Part shown: positions 7,889-14,376 of the stretch, piece by piece | How positions within the stretch are numbered: the first letter of the stretch is position 1 | Layout: each line of letters starts with the position of its first letter | NCBI GenBank assembly: GCA_946544695.1 | Contig: CAMNMO010000027.1 | Coordinates: 1-14,376, forward strand | Source: an uncultured Ruminococcus sp. | Lineage (GTDB): Bacteria; Bacillota; Clostridia; Oscillospirales; Ruminococcaceae | DNA: 14,376 bases | Direction: 5' to 3' | Translations under genes and position numbers: made by a program | Notes under the pieces: generated by a model | Seen by the model: only the letters and a program-made list of their open reading frames with translations | What the model was told of the DNA's origin: nothing | Database searches by the model: none

Positions 7889-7903
7889 GAAAGGAGTGTT
7901 TGC

Positions 7904-8203
7904 ATGGCAAAAGAGCGAAAAGTTGAGGAATATCTTATAGGAAAAGTTAAGTCGCTGGGCGGCAGGTGCTACAAGTTCGTATCACCGGGAAACAATGGCG
8001 TGCCCGATCGCATAGTGCTGCTGCCTGTGGGCAGGGTCTGTTTTGTTGAGACTAAAGCTGACGGCGAAAAGCCCAGAGCCTCACAGCTGGCAGTCCACAG
8101 GGAAATGGCACGCATGGGCGTGAACGTGTGGGTGCTTGACAGCAAGGCGGCGGTCGATGACTTTATACGGGAGGTGACGGCAATTGGAGTTCAAGCCCCA
8201 TGA
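7904..8203 (+). CDS. VRR-NUC domain nuclease
   Basis: A 99-residue single-domain protein of the VRR-NUC family, a compact PD-(D/E)XK nuclease fold. The start at 7904 is set by AAGGAG at 7891-7896, 7 bases upstream; the open frame extends to 7865 but an earlier start would run through the repeat at 7875-7888. Catalytic signature residues are present: GVPDR with Asp35, ETK with Glu49 and Lys51, and Gln61 in ASQLAVH. The length equals a stand-alone VRR-NUC domain. In phages this protein is nearly always followed by an SNF2-type helicase, as here, where the two genes overlap by 20 bases. Family members cleave branched or flap DNA; a joint role with the helicase in processing replication or recombination intermediates is inferred. 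Confidence 0.9.
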   Translation: MAKERKVEEYLIGKVKSLGGRCYKFVSPGNNGVPDRIVLLPVGRVCFVETKADGEKPRASQLAVHREMARMGVNVWVLDSKAAVDDFIREVTAIGVQAP

Positions 8204-9539
8204 GTATCAGAAAATGGCTATCGAGAAGATCTATGAGACACCACGCTGCGGACTGTTCCTTGAAATGGGTCTCGGTAAGACCGTCATAACACTGACGGCG
8301 CTGGAGGATATGATATATAACAGCTTTGAGGTGGGCAAGGTGCTGGTGATAGCGCCGCTGAGAGTTGCTGAGGACACCTGGAGCAGAGAGAGCGCCAAGT
8401 GGGAGCACCTGAAACATCTGCGTATCTCAAAGATACTGGGAACGCCCGCACAGCGTCGGGCGGCACTGGCGGCTGAGGCTGATATATACATAATCAACCG
8501 TGAGAATGTGGTGTGGCTTTGTGACGAGCTTTCCGTTGCGGGCGGCTGGTTCTTCGACGCAGTGGTGATAGACGAGCTTTCGAGCTTTAAGTCACCGAAA
8601 GCACAGAGATTCAAAGCCCTGCGGAAGTACATCACACGGAGCCGCCGTGTCATCGGTCTGACAGGAACTCCCGCACCCAACGGACTTATAGACCTGTGGA
8701 GCCAGATCTATCTGCTTGACGGCGGTGAACGTCTGGGACGGACTGTCACGGGGTACAGGGAAAGGTTCTTCCTGCCCGATAAGCGAAATCAGACAACGAT
8801 ATTCAGCTATAAACCTAAGGACGGTGCGGATAAGGCTATATGGGACAGGCTGTCGGATATCTGTGTATCAATGCGTGCGGAGGACTGGCTGACTCTCCCC
8901 GAAAGGATAGACAATGTAGTAACTGTGCGTATGACGGACAAGCAGCGTGCGGCTTACGAGAAGTTTGAAAGAGAGCAGTACATACAGTTCATCGAGGGCG
9001 AAGTTACTGCCGTATCGGCGGCGGCACTTACGAACAAGCTGCTGCAATATTCCAACGGCGCCATGTATAAAGCCGACGGTGGGTACATCGAGACCTGTGA
9101 GGGCAAGCTGGACGCACTGGAAGACATCATCGAGGCAGCCAACGGGAAACCTGTGCTATGCTTTTACAGTTACAAGCATGACCTTGAACGCATACAGAAA
9201 CGCTTCCCGAATGCTGTAAAGCTGGACAATGCCGGGGATATAGAGAACTGGAACAGTGGCAGGATCGAACTGCTGCTTGCCCACCCCGCAGGTGCAGGGC
9301 ACGGGCTTAACTTACAGGCGGGCGGAAATATCATAGTCTGGTTCGGGCTGACGTGGAGTCTGGAGCTGTATCAGCAGGCGAATGCAAGGCTGTACCGTCA
9401 GGGTCAGGAAAACGCAGTAGTCATACACCATCTGCTGACCGAGCACACGGTGGACGAGAGAGTATATCAAAGTCTGCAAGGTAAAGGCGAAGTGCAGGAC
9501 GAACTGCTTGATGCATTGAAAGCAAAGTATGGGGGGTAA
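8184..9539 (+). CDS. SNF2-family DEAD/DEAH-like helicase, TTG start
   Basis: A 451-residue superfamily 2 ATPase of the SNF2 type. Motifs in order: Q-like FKPHEYQ (3-9), Walker A MGLGKT (28-33), Walker B DELS (130-133, where SNF2 proteins usually have DEAH or similar), TGTP (160-163), motif V around HPAGAGHGLNLQAG (367-380) and motif VI QANARLYRQGQ (398-408). The start is TTG at 8184: the first residues FKPHEYQ are conserved in this family, and GGGAGGTG at 8169-8176 is well placed. The next ATG (8214) would remove this motif. It begins inside the VRR-NUC gene, so the two products are likely made together and may form a nuclease-helicase pair. A role in remodelling DNA-protein complexes or branch migration during replication is inferred. 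Confidence 0.93.
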   Translation: MEFKPHEYQKMAIEKIYETPRCGLFLEMGLGKTVITLTALEDMIYNSFEVGKVLVIAPLRVAEDTWSRESAKWEHLKHLRISKILGTPAQRRAALAAEADIYIINRENVVWLCDELSVAGGWFFDAVVIDELSSFKSPKAQRFKALRKYITRSRRVIGLTGTPAPNGLIDLWSQIYLLDGGERLGRTVTGYRERFFLPDKRNQTTIFSYKPKDGADKAIWDRLSDICVSMRAEDWLTLPERIDNVVTVRMTDKQRAAYEKFEREQYIQFIEGEVTAVSAAALTNKLLQYSNGAMYKADGGYIETCEGKLDALEDIIEAANGKPVLCFYSYKHDLERIQKRFPNAVKLDNAGDIENWNSGRIELLLAHPAGAGHGLNLQAGGNIIVWFGLTWSLELYQQANARLYRQGQENAVVIHHLLTEHTVDERVYQSLQGKGEVQDELLDALKAKYGG

Positions 9540-9542
9540 GCT

Positions 9543-9740
9543 ATGACCAACCGTGAGAAGATCCTGAAAACGAACATCTACGACCTGATGATGACGATAC
9601 GTCACAACGGTCATAAGTTTTGCCCGATAGAGATAATCGGTGCGGCAAAACCCAAGTGCCTGCCGAGCATATACGGACTGGCACAGACGAACTGCGAGAA
9701 GTGCATACAGGCATGGCTCAACGAGGAGGCGACTACATGA
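9543..9740 (+). CDS. Small cysteine-containing phage protein, unknown function
   Basis: A 65-residue protein starting 3 bases after the helicase stop, with a G-rich ribosome site (GGGGGG around 9532-9537). It has cysteines in FCP (about residue 27), KPKC (about 39) and NCEKC (about 51 and 54), followed by a short C-terminal helix IQAWLNEEA. Four cysteines with a closing CxxC suggest a small zinc-binding fold; this is inference from spacing. Small Cys proteins of this shape are frequent between helicase and late-regulator genes in Clostridia phages, but I do not recognise a function. It ends in an ATGA overlap with the next gene, so it is part of the same operon. Confidence 0.7.
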   Translation: MTNREKILKTNIYDLMMTIRHNGHKFCPIEIIGAAKPKCLPSIYGLAQTNCEKCIQAWLNEEATT

Positions 9741-10159
9741 CCACCGATGAAGTAAAAAAATACCTCCGCCAGGCTGAGAAGCTGGACAAGCGGCTGAAAC
9801 GTGAGCGGAGAAACCTTGAAAAGCTCATGTCTGCGGCTGAGTACCGTTCGCCTGCCTTTGAGGGCGTCGGCGGAGGCGGCAGCGGCGACAAGATATGTGC
9901 GGCGGTGAGCCGTATCATGGAGGAAGAACAGCGGGTGCAGGAGCTGACCGACCTTTACACCGCCAAGTATGTGGAGATAGAGCAGACTATCAGGAGCATA
10001 GACGATGACACACTGGAAGAGGTGCTGGAACTGAGATATCTGCACGGGCAGAGCTGGGAAGACATCGCCGATACCATGCACTATGCACTCAGGAGCGTAT
10101 ACGAGTTCCACGGACGTGCACTGCAAAAGATTGCAGTTAAATGCATTGAATTGCAGTAA
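9737..10159 (+). CDS. DUF1492-like / sigma-70 region 4-like late gene regulator
   Basis: A 140-residue protein. The start at 9737 has AGGAGG 7 bases upstream and overlaps the previous stop as ATGA; the open frame upstream is not needed. The N-terminal half is a charged coiled coil (residues 4-32) followed by a Gly-rich break (43-50) and a second helical block. The C-terminal half contains LELRYLHGQSWEDIADTMHY and ALRSVYEFHGRALQKI (97-132), a helix-turn-helix like sigma-70 region 4. Such DUF1492/ArpU/RinA-type proteins are placed last in the early operon, just before terminase, and RinA-type members activate late transcription. Here the 3' end of the gene itself carries phased TGCA elements that run into a promoter-like sequence, fitting control of the adjacent late operon. 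Specific DNA target and mechanism are inferred. Confidence 0.85.
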   Translation: MTTDEVKKYLRQAEKLDKRLKRERRNLEKLMSAAEYRSPAFEGVGGGGSGDKICAAVSRIMEEEQRVQELTDLYTAKYVEIEQTIRSIDDDTLEEVLELRYLHGQSWEDIADTMHYALRSVYEFHGRALQKIAVKCIELQ

Positions 10160-10160
10160 C
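10121..10160 (+). repeat. Four 10-bp phased TGCA repeats upstream of late promoter
   Basis: The four consecutive 10-base blocks CTGCAAAAGA, TTGCAGTTAA, ATGCATTGAA and TTGCAGTAAC place TGCA at 10122, 10132, 10142 and 10152, exactly one helical turn apart. A fifth TGCA lies at 10117. ATTGCAGT is repeated exactly at 10130 and 10150. The array lies in the last codons of the DUF1492-like gene and its last block forms the likely -35 element. It is probably an activator-binding site. Confidence 0.6.
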
Positions 10161-10181
10161 GAAATATGTTATTATTATACT
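10151..10181 (+). promoter_or_regulatory. Candidate late promoter for packaging and head genes
   Basis: TTGCAG (10151-10156) resembles a -35 box. TATTAT (10173-10178), 16 bases further on, or TATACT (10176-10181) at 19 bases, resembles a -10 box. It lies at the end of the DUF1492-like gene and points to the terminase genes. The non-ideal -35 overlapping the TGCA repeats fits a promoter that needs an activator. Confidence 0.5.
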
Positions 10182-10182
10182 A

Positions 10183-10308
10183 GCCCGATAGGGCACAGCG
10201 GTCATCTTGCTATCTGCATAGCAAATGGCAATGGGGCAGAAGCCCCATAAGGAGAGCGAACAGTCTACCCGATGTACACGGCAAGCAGGGGCAGCACCTG
10301 CACTCTCC
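10183..10308 (+). ncRNA. Candidate structured RNA or packaging-site region upstream of terminase
   Basis: This noncoding stretch contains a series of compact stems: GCCC-GATA-GGGC (10183-10194), TTGCTAT-CTGC-ATAGCAA (10207-10224, perfect 7 bp) and ATGGGGC-AGAA-GCCCCAT (10231-10248, perfect 7 bp). A possible branched unit closed by GGAGAG (10251-10256) with CTCTCC (10303-10308) follows. Inside it, CCG/CGG (10269-10281) and GCAGG/CCTGC (10285-10301) can each form a hairpin. So many stems in about 125 bases suggest a folded leader RNA of the late transcript. A cos or pac site recognised by the small terminase is the main alternative. I do not recognise a named RNA family. Confidence 0.45.
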
Positions 10309-10344
10309 CTCATTCTTTGGCATTATTGATACCCCTTCACACAG

Positions 10345-10371
10345 AGCGCTCTGCATTTGCGGGGCGCTTTT
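10345..10371 (+). terminator. Terminator-like hairpin before small terminase
   Basis: AGCGCTCTGCA (10345-10355) pairs with TGCGGGGCGCT (10358-10368), an 11-bp stem with two G-U pairs, whose end merges into TTTT (10368-10371). The T tract is short, so termination may be partial or controlled. The left arm also overlaps a perfect 12-bp DNA palindrome, CAGAGCGCTCTG (10342-10353), which could instead be a protein site. Confidence 0.5.
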
Positions 10372-10397
10372 GCGTGGGTGGAAAGGAAGGTGAGGTC

Positions 10398-10781
10398 ATG
10401 TCTAAACTGACTGAGAAGCAAAAGCGGTTCTGTGAGGAGTACCTCATCGACCTGAATGCTACGCAGGCGGCGATCAGGGCGGGATATTCCAAGAAAACAG
10501 CGGACAGGATCGCAAATCAGAACTTGAAAAAACTTGATGTTCAGCTGTGCTTGAAGGAGCTGATGGAGCAGCGCTCATCGCGTACTCAGATAACAGCCGA
10601 TACCGTTCTTTCCGAACTGTACGAGATAGCATCGGCGGATGTGGAGATAACTGAGAAAAGCAAGATAAAAGCGCTGGAACTTCTGGGCAAGCATCTCGGG
10701 CTGTTCTCGGCGGGTGCGGATAACTCCGATACCCTTGCGAAGCTGGACGAAGTGCTGGGCCGCATCGAGGGCGAGATATGA
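10398..10781 (+). CDS. Phage terminase small subunit
   Basis: A 127-residue terminase small subunit of the Terminase_2 family. It recognises phage DNA and delivers it to the large subunit. The N-terminus LTEKQKRFCEEYLIDLNATQAAIRAGYS (4-31) is the family signature, with an HTH through residue 46. The middle (TADTVLSELYEIASAD, 67-81) and a helical C-terminus used for oligomerisation follow. The start at 10398 is chosen because the signature begins right there and GGTGAG lies just upstream. The frame stays open back to an ATG at 10272, but that extension is Ser/Pro-rich, unlike the family, and covers the hairpin region. It overlaps the large subunit gene by ATGA. Confidence 0.93.
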   Translation: MSKLTEKQKRFCEEYLIDLNATQAAIRAGYSKKTADRIANQNLKKLDVQLCLKELMEQRSSRTQITADTVLSELYEIASADVEITEKSKIKALELLGKHLGLFSAGADNSDTLAKLDEVLGRIEGEI

Positions 10782-12043
10782 GTTTCAGCGAAAAGCAGAA
10801 GGAATACTTCCGCAGCGCTACGCACCGCTGGAACGTCAAGACAGGCGCTGCTCGTTCGGGCAAGACCTACATGGACTACTACGTCATCCCCAAGAGGATA
10901 AGAGCGGTAGCGGGCAAGGACGGGCTGAATGTGATGCTGGGGCATACTCAGGGCACGCTGAAGCGCAACATCATAGCGCCCTTGCAGAACATCTGGGGGA
11001 CAAAGCTGGTCACAAGCATCAATCAGGACGGAGTGTCCTGTATGTTCGGTGAGCCTGTTCACTGTCTCGGTGCAGACAAGATCACAGCGGTGGATCGCAT
11101 ACGAGGCATGAGCATCAAGTACATCTACGGTGACGAGGTCGTGACCTGGCACCCGGAAGTATTCCGTATGCTGGAGTCACGTCTGGATAAGCCATACAGC
11201 CGATTCGACGGCACCTGCAACCCCGATAACCCGCATCACTGGTTCTTTGAGTTCCTGTACAAAAAGAAAGGCATAGACCGCTATGTGCAGGAGTACACGA
11301 TCTACGATAACCCCTACCTCTCCAAAGAGGTCGTCAGGAACCTGGAGAACGAGTACAGGGGTACGGTTGACTTCGACCGTCTTATACTCGGACGGTGGGC
11401 AGCGGCTGAGGGTCTTATCTATCGGCGATTTGCGGATGATATGGCATCGGACAGGACTATGATGATCGATGTGGTACCGCAGATCTCGCGTATCACTATC
11501 GGCGTGGACTTCGGTGGCAGCGGGTCTGCTCACACTTTCGTGTGTACAGGTACTGATCGTGGCTTTAACAGACTGTATGGTCTGCTGTCGGAGCGTATCG
11601 AGTGCAAGGACAGCGAGGGCAGACAGATCGAGATTGACCCCGAGAAGCTGGGGCAGATGTTCTGCGACTTCGTCCAGCGCGTGACGATGATGTTCGGACC
11701 GCCTGACAGAGTATGCTGTGACAGCGCAGAGCAGACTTTGATACTTGGCCTCCGTTCAACGGCACGCAAGCGAGGGCTGGGCTGGCTAAAAATTGAGAAC
11801 GCATTGAAAACGTCGATAAACGACAGAATACGAGCTGCTCAACGCCTTATGGCGCAGGGCAGATTTTTCGTTATGGAGCAGGGCTGTGAAAGCCTGATTA
11901 AAGCATTAGAGACTGCGGTGTGGGATCCGAAGAGCGTTATCGTAGACAAGCGGCTCGATGACGGCACCAGCGATATCGATACGCTGGATGCATTTGAGTA
12001 CACCTTCGAGAGGGATATATCGCAGTTTATCAGATTGGAATGA
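10778..12043 (+). CDS. Phage terminase large subunit
   Basis: A 421-residue packaging motor of the Terminase_3/PBSX XtmB type. The N-terminal ATPase has Walker A GAARSGKT (23-30) and Walker B IYGDE (Asp119, Glu120). The C-terminal RNase H-like nuclease shows IGVDFGGSGS with Asp244, CCDSAEQT with Asp315 and SDIDTLDAFEY with Asp404 as likely metal ligands. It translocates genomic DNA into the prohead through the portal and cuts the concatemer. All expected catalytic residues are present and the length is normal. Translation is coupled to the small subunit by an ATGA overlap; the portal gene follows 9 bases after its stop. Confidence 0.95.
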   Translation: MSFSEKQKEYFRSATHRWNVKTGAARSGKTYMDYYVIPKRIRAVAGKDGLNVMLGHTQGTLKRNIIAPLQNIWGTKLVTSINQDGVSCMFGEPVHCLGADKITAVDRIRGMSIKYIYGDEVVTWHPEVFRMLESRLDKPYSRFDGTCNPDNPHHWFFEFLYKKKGIDRYVQEYTIYDNPYLSKEVVRNLENEYRGTVDFDRLILGRWAAAEGLIYRRFADDMASDRTMMIDVVPQISRITIGVDFGGSGSAHTFVCTGTDRGFNRLYGLLSERIECKDSEGRQIEIDPEKLGQMFCDFVQRVTMMFGPPDRVCCDSAEQTLILGLRSTARKRGLGWLKIENALKTSINDRIRAAQRLMAQGRFFVMEQGCESLIKALETAVWDPKSVIVDKRLDDGTSDIDTLDAFEYTFERDISQFIRLE

Positions 12044-12052
12044 GGTGAGTTA

Positions 12053-13399
12053 ATGAACTACGCAGTGATGATGTCCGCTATCATCAAGGAGCTGGGCGAG
12101 GATAGCACATACAGTACGAAGATGGCATCGGCTATTGGACTGTGGAGCCGTATGTACAGCGGTGACGCTCCCTGGCTCGGCAAGGATACATTCAGCGCAG
12201 GGACTGCGGTAGCTGTGGCTTCGGAAACAGCTCGGCTCATGACGATCGAGCTGAAAGCAGGTACAGAGGGTCCGAAGCCTATCATGGACGAGCTTCACAA
12301 TGGCATAATACCTAAGCTGAGAAAGTATTCGGAATACGGTCTTGCAAAGGGCAGTCTTATCATCAAACCAATTGTTGCACCTTCAGGACTGGTGACACTA
12401 TTTATCCAGGCAGACAGCTTTTATCCGCTGGCATTCGACAGCAGCGGTGAGATGACAAGATGTGTGCTTATCGACCAGAAGCGCAGTGGTAGAGCAATAT
12501 ATACACGCATGGAAATACACACTATCTCCGAAGGAGTTCTGACTGTCGAGAACAGGGCATACCGCAGTATGTCGGACGGTTTTCTCGGTGCGAAAGTGCC
12601 GCTGAATGAGGTCCCCGAATGGTCTGTACTGGCGGACGAGCAGAAATTCACAGGTATCAACAAGTTGCCTTTTGGGCTGTTCAGGTGTCCTGTTGCGAAC
12701 CAGATCGACAATATGTCGCCTATGGGTGTGTCGGTATACTCTCGTGCGGTTGAGCACATCAAGGAAGCTGACAGGCGGTACAGTGACATCTGTTGGGAAT
12801 ACGAAGCCAAGCAAGCAGCTGTGCATCTCTCGGAGAGCATGATGAAATACGATCGTGACCGCGACAAGTATGTTGCACCTGCCGGGCGTGAACGCCTTTA
12901 CAGAGCGCTGCCATTCTACAGCGGAGCAACAGACAAGCCGCTCGTAGAAGTGTACTCACCTGATATCAGATCATCGGAATACTTCGAGGGATTTAACGCT
13001 CAGCTCCGCCTGATAGAGTTTGACTGTTCGCTGGCGTATGGTACGATCTCAGACCCGCAGGCAGTGGATAAGACAGCGACCGAAGTCAAAGCATCAAAGC
13101 AGAGATCGTATACGATGATTACCGACTGTCAGGCGGCTATGACCACAGCGCTTACTGACTGGGCAGACGGAGCGCTGTTCTGGTCTCGGCTCTACGGACT
13201 GGATAACAGCAGCTCTGTAAGCCTTGAACTTGAATGGGGTGACGGAATACTGTCTGATCCTCAGCTCGAACGTGAGGAAGACCGCAAGGATGTTTCAATG
13301 GGTGTTATGCGTCCCGAGGAATACCGTGCAAAGTGGTACGGGGAGGACATTCAGACGGCGCTTGAAAACCTTCCCGAAACTGCGCAGGTGATAGAGTGA
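12053..13399 (+). CDS. Phage portal protein
   Basis: A 448-residue portal protein. The start has GAGGTGAG upstream. Position directly after the large terminase and before a minor capsid protein 2 gene, length, and overall pattern support the call: an N-terminal helical segment with WSRMYSGDAPW (31-41), a beta-rich middle, and the long helix region QLRLIEFDCSLAYGTISDP typical of clostridial portal (SPP1 gp6-like/A118-like) proteins. The C-terminal VMRPEEYRAKWYGED is a recurring ending in this group. It forms the ring at the capsid vertex through which DNA passes. No single catalytic motif exists to confirm it, so the call rests on sequence pattern and gene order. Confidence 0.88.
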   Translation: MNYAVMMSAIIKELGEDSTYSTKMASAIGLWSRMYSGDAPWLGKDTFSAGTAVAVASETARLMTIELKAGTEGPKPIMDELHNGIIPKLRKYSEYGLAKGSLIIKPIVAPSGLVTLFIQADSFYPLAFDSSGEMTRCVLIDQKRSGRAIYTRMEIHTISEGVLTVENRAYRSMSDGFLGAKVPLNEVPEWSVLADEQKFTGINKLPFGLFRCPVANQIDNMSPMGVSVYSRAVEHIKEADRRYSDICWEYEAKQAAVHLSESMMKYDRDRDKYVAPAGRERLYRALPFYSGATDKPLVEVYSPDIRSSEYFEGFNAQLRLIEFDCSLAYGTISDPQAVDKTATEVKASKQRSYTMITDCQAAMTTALTDWADGALFWSRLYGLDNSSSVSLELEWGDGILSDPQLEREEDRKDVSMGVMRPEEYRAKWYGEDIQTALENLPETAQVIE

Positions 13400-13400
13400 T

Positions 13401-14376
13401 ATGTTCAAACCGAATGAGCTGGAACGCTTCTCGATGATACTCGAACCGCAGATGCGGGCAATGGAAGAGCGTATCATGGCAGATGTCGTCCGCAGGCTGA
13501 AAATAAACGGCGAGATCACCCGTGCGGCTGACTGGCAGATACACAGAGCGTATGAGCTGGGACTGAGCAAACGCAAGGTCACGAAGATCATACAGCAGGA
13601 GATGGGACTGTCCTACAAAGAGGTCAAGACCATGTATCGGCAGGTAGTGCAGATGGGGTATAGCCGTGATGCGGCGCTCTACAAGTACAAGGGCGTTGCA
13701 CAGATACCATTCAAGGACAATGAGGGCTTGCAGCAGCTGATATCTGCGGTGGCTATGCAGACATACGAAAATATGCAGAACATCACACAGTCTCTGGGCT
13801 TCGCAGTACGAGAGGGCGGAAAGCTGGTATTCAGCCCTCTGGCTGATTATTACCAGCAGACCCTTGACGGCGCTATGCTGGATATAGTGAGCGGTGCATT
13901 TGACTATAACACGGTGCTCAAACGTGTTGTCGGTGAGATGACAAACAGCGGTCTGAGGACTATCGACTATGCCACAGGCTGGAAGAACCGTGTGGACGTA
14001 GCCGCACGGCGAGCGGTGATGACAGGTATAAGCCAGATTACAGCGAAGGTCAATGATGATAACGCGAAAGCTCTCGGTGCAGATCACTTCGAGATCGAAT
14101 GGCATAGCGGCTATCGTCCCGAGCACTGGTGGGGCGGCATGGTCGTCACGAAGGAGGAACTATACAGCAAGTGTGGGCTAGGCACAGTGACAGGGCTTTG
14201 TGGCGTTAACTGCTATCATGATTACTACCCGTTTATCCCGGGCATATCCGAACGCAGCTATACCGATGAGGAACTGGCAGACCTTGACCGCAAGGAAAAA
14301 GAAAAAGTCGAGTTCGGAGGAAAGAAGTACAACAAGTACGAAGCCACACAGCATCAGCGCAAGCTGGAAACTACGA
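13401..14376 (+). CDS. Phage minor capsid protein 2, 3' partial
   Basis: Open from ATG 13401, one base after the portal stop, through the window end; 325 codons are visible without a stop. The N-terminal half is helical (MFKPNELERFSMILEPQMRAMEERI onward up to about residue 130). The recognisable part of the Phage_min_cap2 family follows: RVDVAARRAVMTGISQITAKVND, then EWHSGYRPEHWWGGMV (about 233-248), and GLCGVNCYHDYYPFIPGISERSY. The usual family motif is close to HxGARPxHxxWQGK; here it is SGYRPEHWWGGM, a mild variant. Members are internal or head-completion proteins found straight after the portal. The remainder, perhaps with a fused C-terminal domain, lies outside the window. Confidence 0.88.
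   Translation, partial: MFKPNELERFSMILEPQMRAMEERIMADVVRRLKINGEITRAADWQIHRAYELGLSKRKVTKIIQQEMGLSYKEVKTMYRQVVQMGYSRDAALYKYKGVAQIPFKDNEGLQQLISAVAMQTYENMQNITQSLGFAVREGGKLVFSPLADYYQQTLDGAMLDIVSGAFDYNTVLKRVVGEMTNSGLRTIDYATGWKNRVDVAARRAVMTGISQITAKVNDDNAKALGADHFEIEWHSGYRPEHWWGGMVVTKEELYSKCGLGTVTGLCGVNCYHDYYPFIPGISERSYTDEELADLDRKEKEKVEFGGKKYNKYEATQHQRKLETT

Larger units (their letters stand above)
7572..7903. other. AT-rich noncoding region, candidate phage replication origin
   Basis: This 332-base gap lacks a convincing gene. It holds seven copies of a CTGTTTCC core, four on + and three on -, with short dyads and a very AT-rich block at 7741-7800 (12 G/C in 60 bases). Repeated binding sites next to an easily melted block, immediately after the primase-helicase gene, are what an iteron-type origin looks like. 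An operator and leader region for the downstream VRR-NUC operon is the main alternative, and both could be true. No clear DnaA box is seen; the nearest matches (TTATTAACA at 7769-7777, TTATCGGAA at 7704-7712) are weak. Confidence 0.55.

Noticed and set aside
7704..7910. Minus-strand 68-residue open frame in the noncoding region
   Set aside because: Its coding content derives from the repeats and the AT-rich block, with no ribosome site or family resemblance.
10285..10301. tRNA-like arm in the terminase leader
   Set aside because: The GCAGG/CCTGC hairpin is not accompanied by a T-loop consensus, acceptor stem or anticodon arm, so no tRNA can be built.
10272..10397. N-terminal extension of the small terminase to an upstream ATG
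   Set aside because: The extension is unlike the family, its ribosome site is too far upstream, and it covers the hairpin and terminator-like region; the family signature starts at the ATG at 10398.
12222..12230. CGGAAACAG match to the iteron core inside the portal gene
   Set aside because: A lone 9-base match in coding sequence with no partner copies nearby is expected by chance.
13305..14126. Minus-strand open frame of 273 residues
   Set aside because: It is antisense to the portal end and the minor capsid gene; the + frame carries recognisable family motifs.

Overview
This window is a rightward-transcribed block of a tailed double-stranded DNA phage or prophage. It runs from the replication module through late gene control into DNA packaging and head assembly. 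All 13 supported genes lie on the + strand and the window cuts both ends: the first gene lacks its start and the last lacks its stop. The protein set (ParB-like HTH, DUF2800, DUF2815, phage family A polymerase, PrimPol-VapE, VRR-NUC, SNF2 helicase, DUF1492-like regulator, TerS, TerL, portal, minor capsid protein 2) is typical of siphophages and prophages of Clostridia. Balanced base composition with frequent ATA and AAG codons and strong AGGAGG-type ribosome binding sites fits a gut or rumen Ruminococcus-like host; that host call is inference.

Layout. 1-5151: ParB-like protein, a small hypothetical, a RecB-like DUF2800 nuclease candidate, a DUF2815 ssDNA-binding candidate and a DNA polymerase with 3'-5' exonuclease. 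5151-7571: a primase-helicase of the virulence-associated E type with an N-terminal archaeo-eukaryotic primase domain. Three of these junctions are TGATG overlaps, so translation is probably coupled. 7572-7903: an AT-rich noncoding region with seven copies of a CTGTTTCC core in both orientations around a very AT-rich block; this is the best candidate for the replication origin. 7904-9539: VRR-NUC nuclease overlapping an SNF2 helicase that starts at TTG. 9543-10159: a small cysteine-containing protein and a DUF1492/sigma-like regulator. The end of the regulator gene carries four TGCA elements at exact 10-bp spacing, leading into a promoter-like sequence. 10160-10397: a noncoding stretch with several strong hairpins and a terminator-like stem. 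10398-14376: small and large terminase, portal and a partial minor capsid protein.

How it works together (inference from family knowledge). The early genes encode a largely self-contained replication and recombination set: primase-helicase, polymerase, ssDNA-binding protein and nucleases, probably firing at the repeat region just downstream of the primase gene. The DUF1492-like protein, made last in the early operon, probably switches on the late promoter overlapping its own 3' end. Late transcripts cross the hairpin region and express packaging and head genes. I see no anti-phage defence system, integrase, CRISPR array, tRNA or insertion sequence here. The most unusual content is in the two noncoding regions and the phased repeats.
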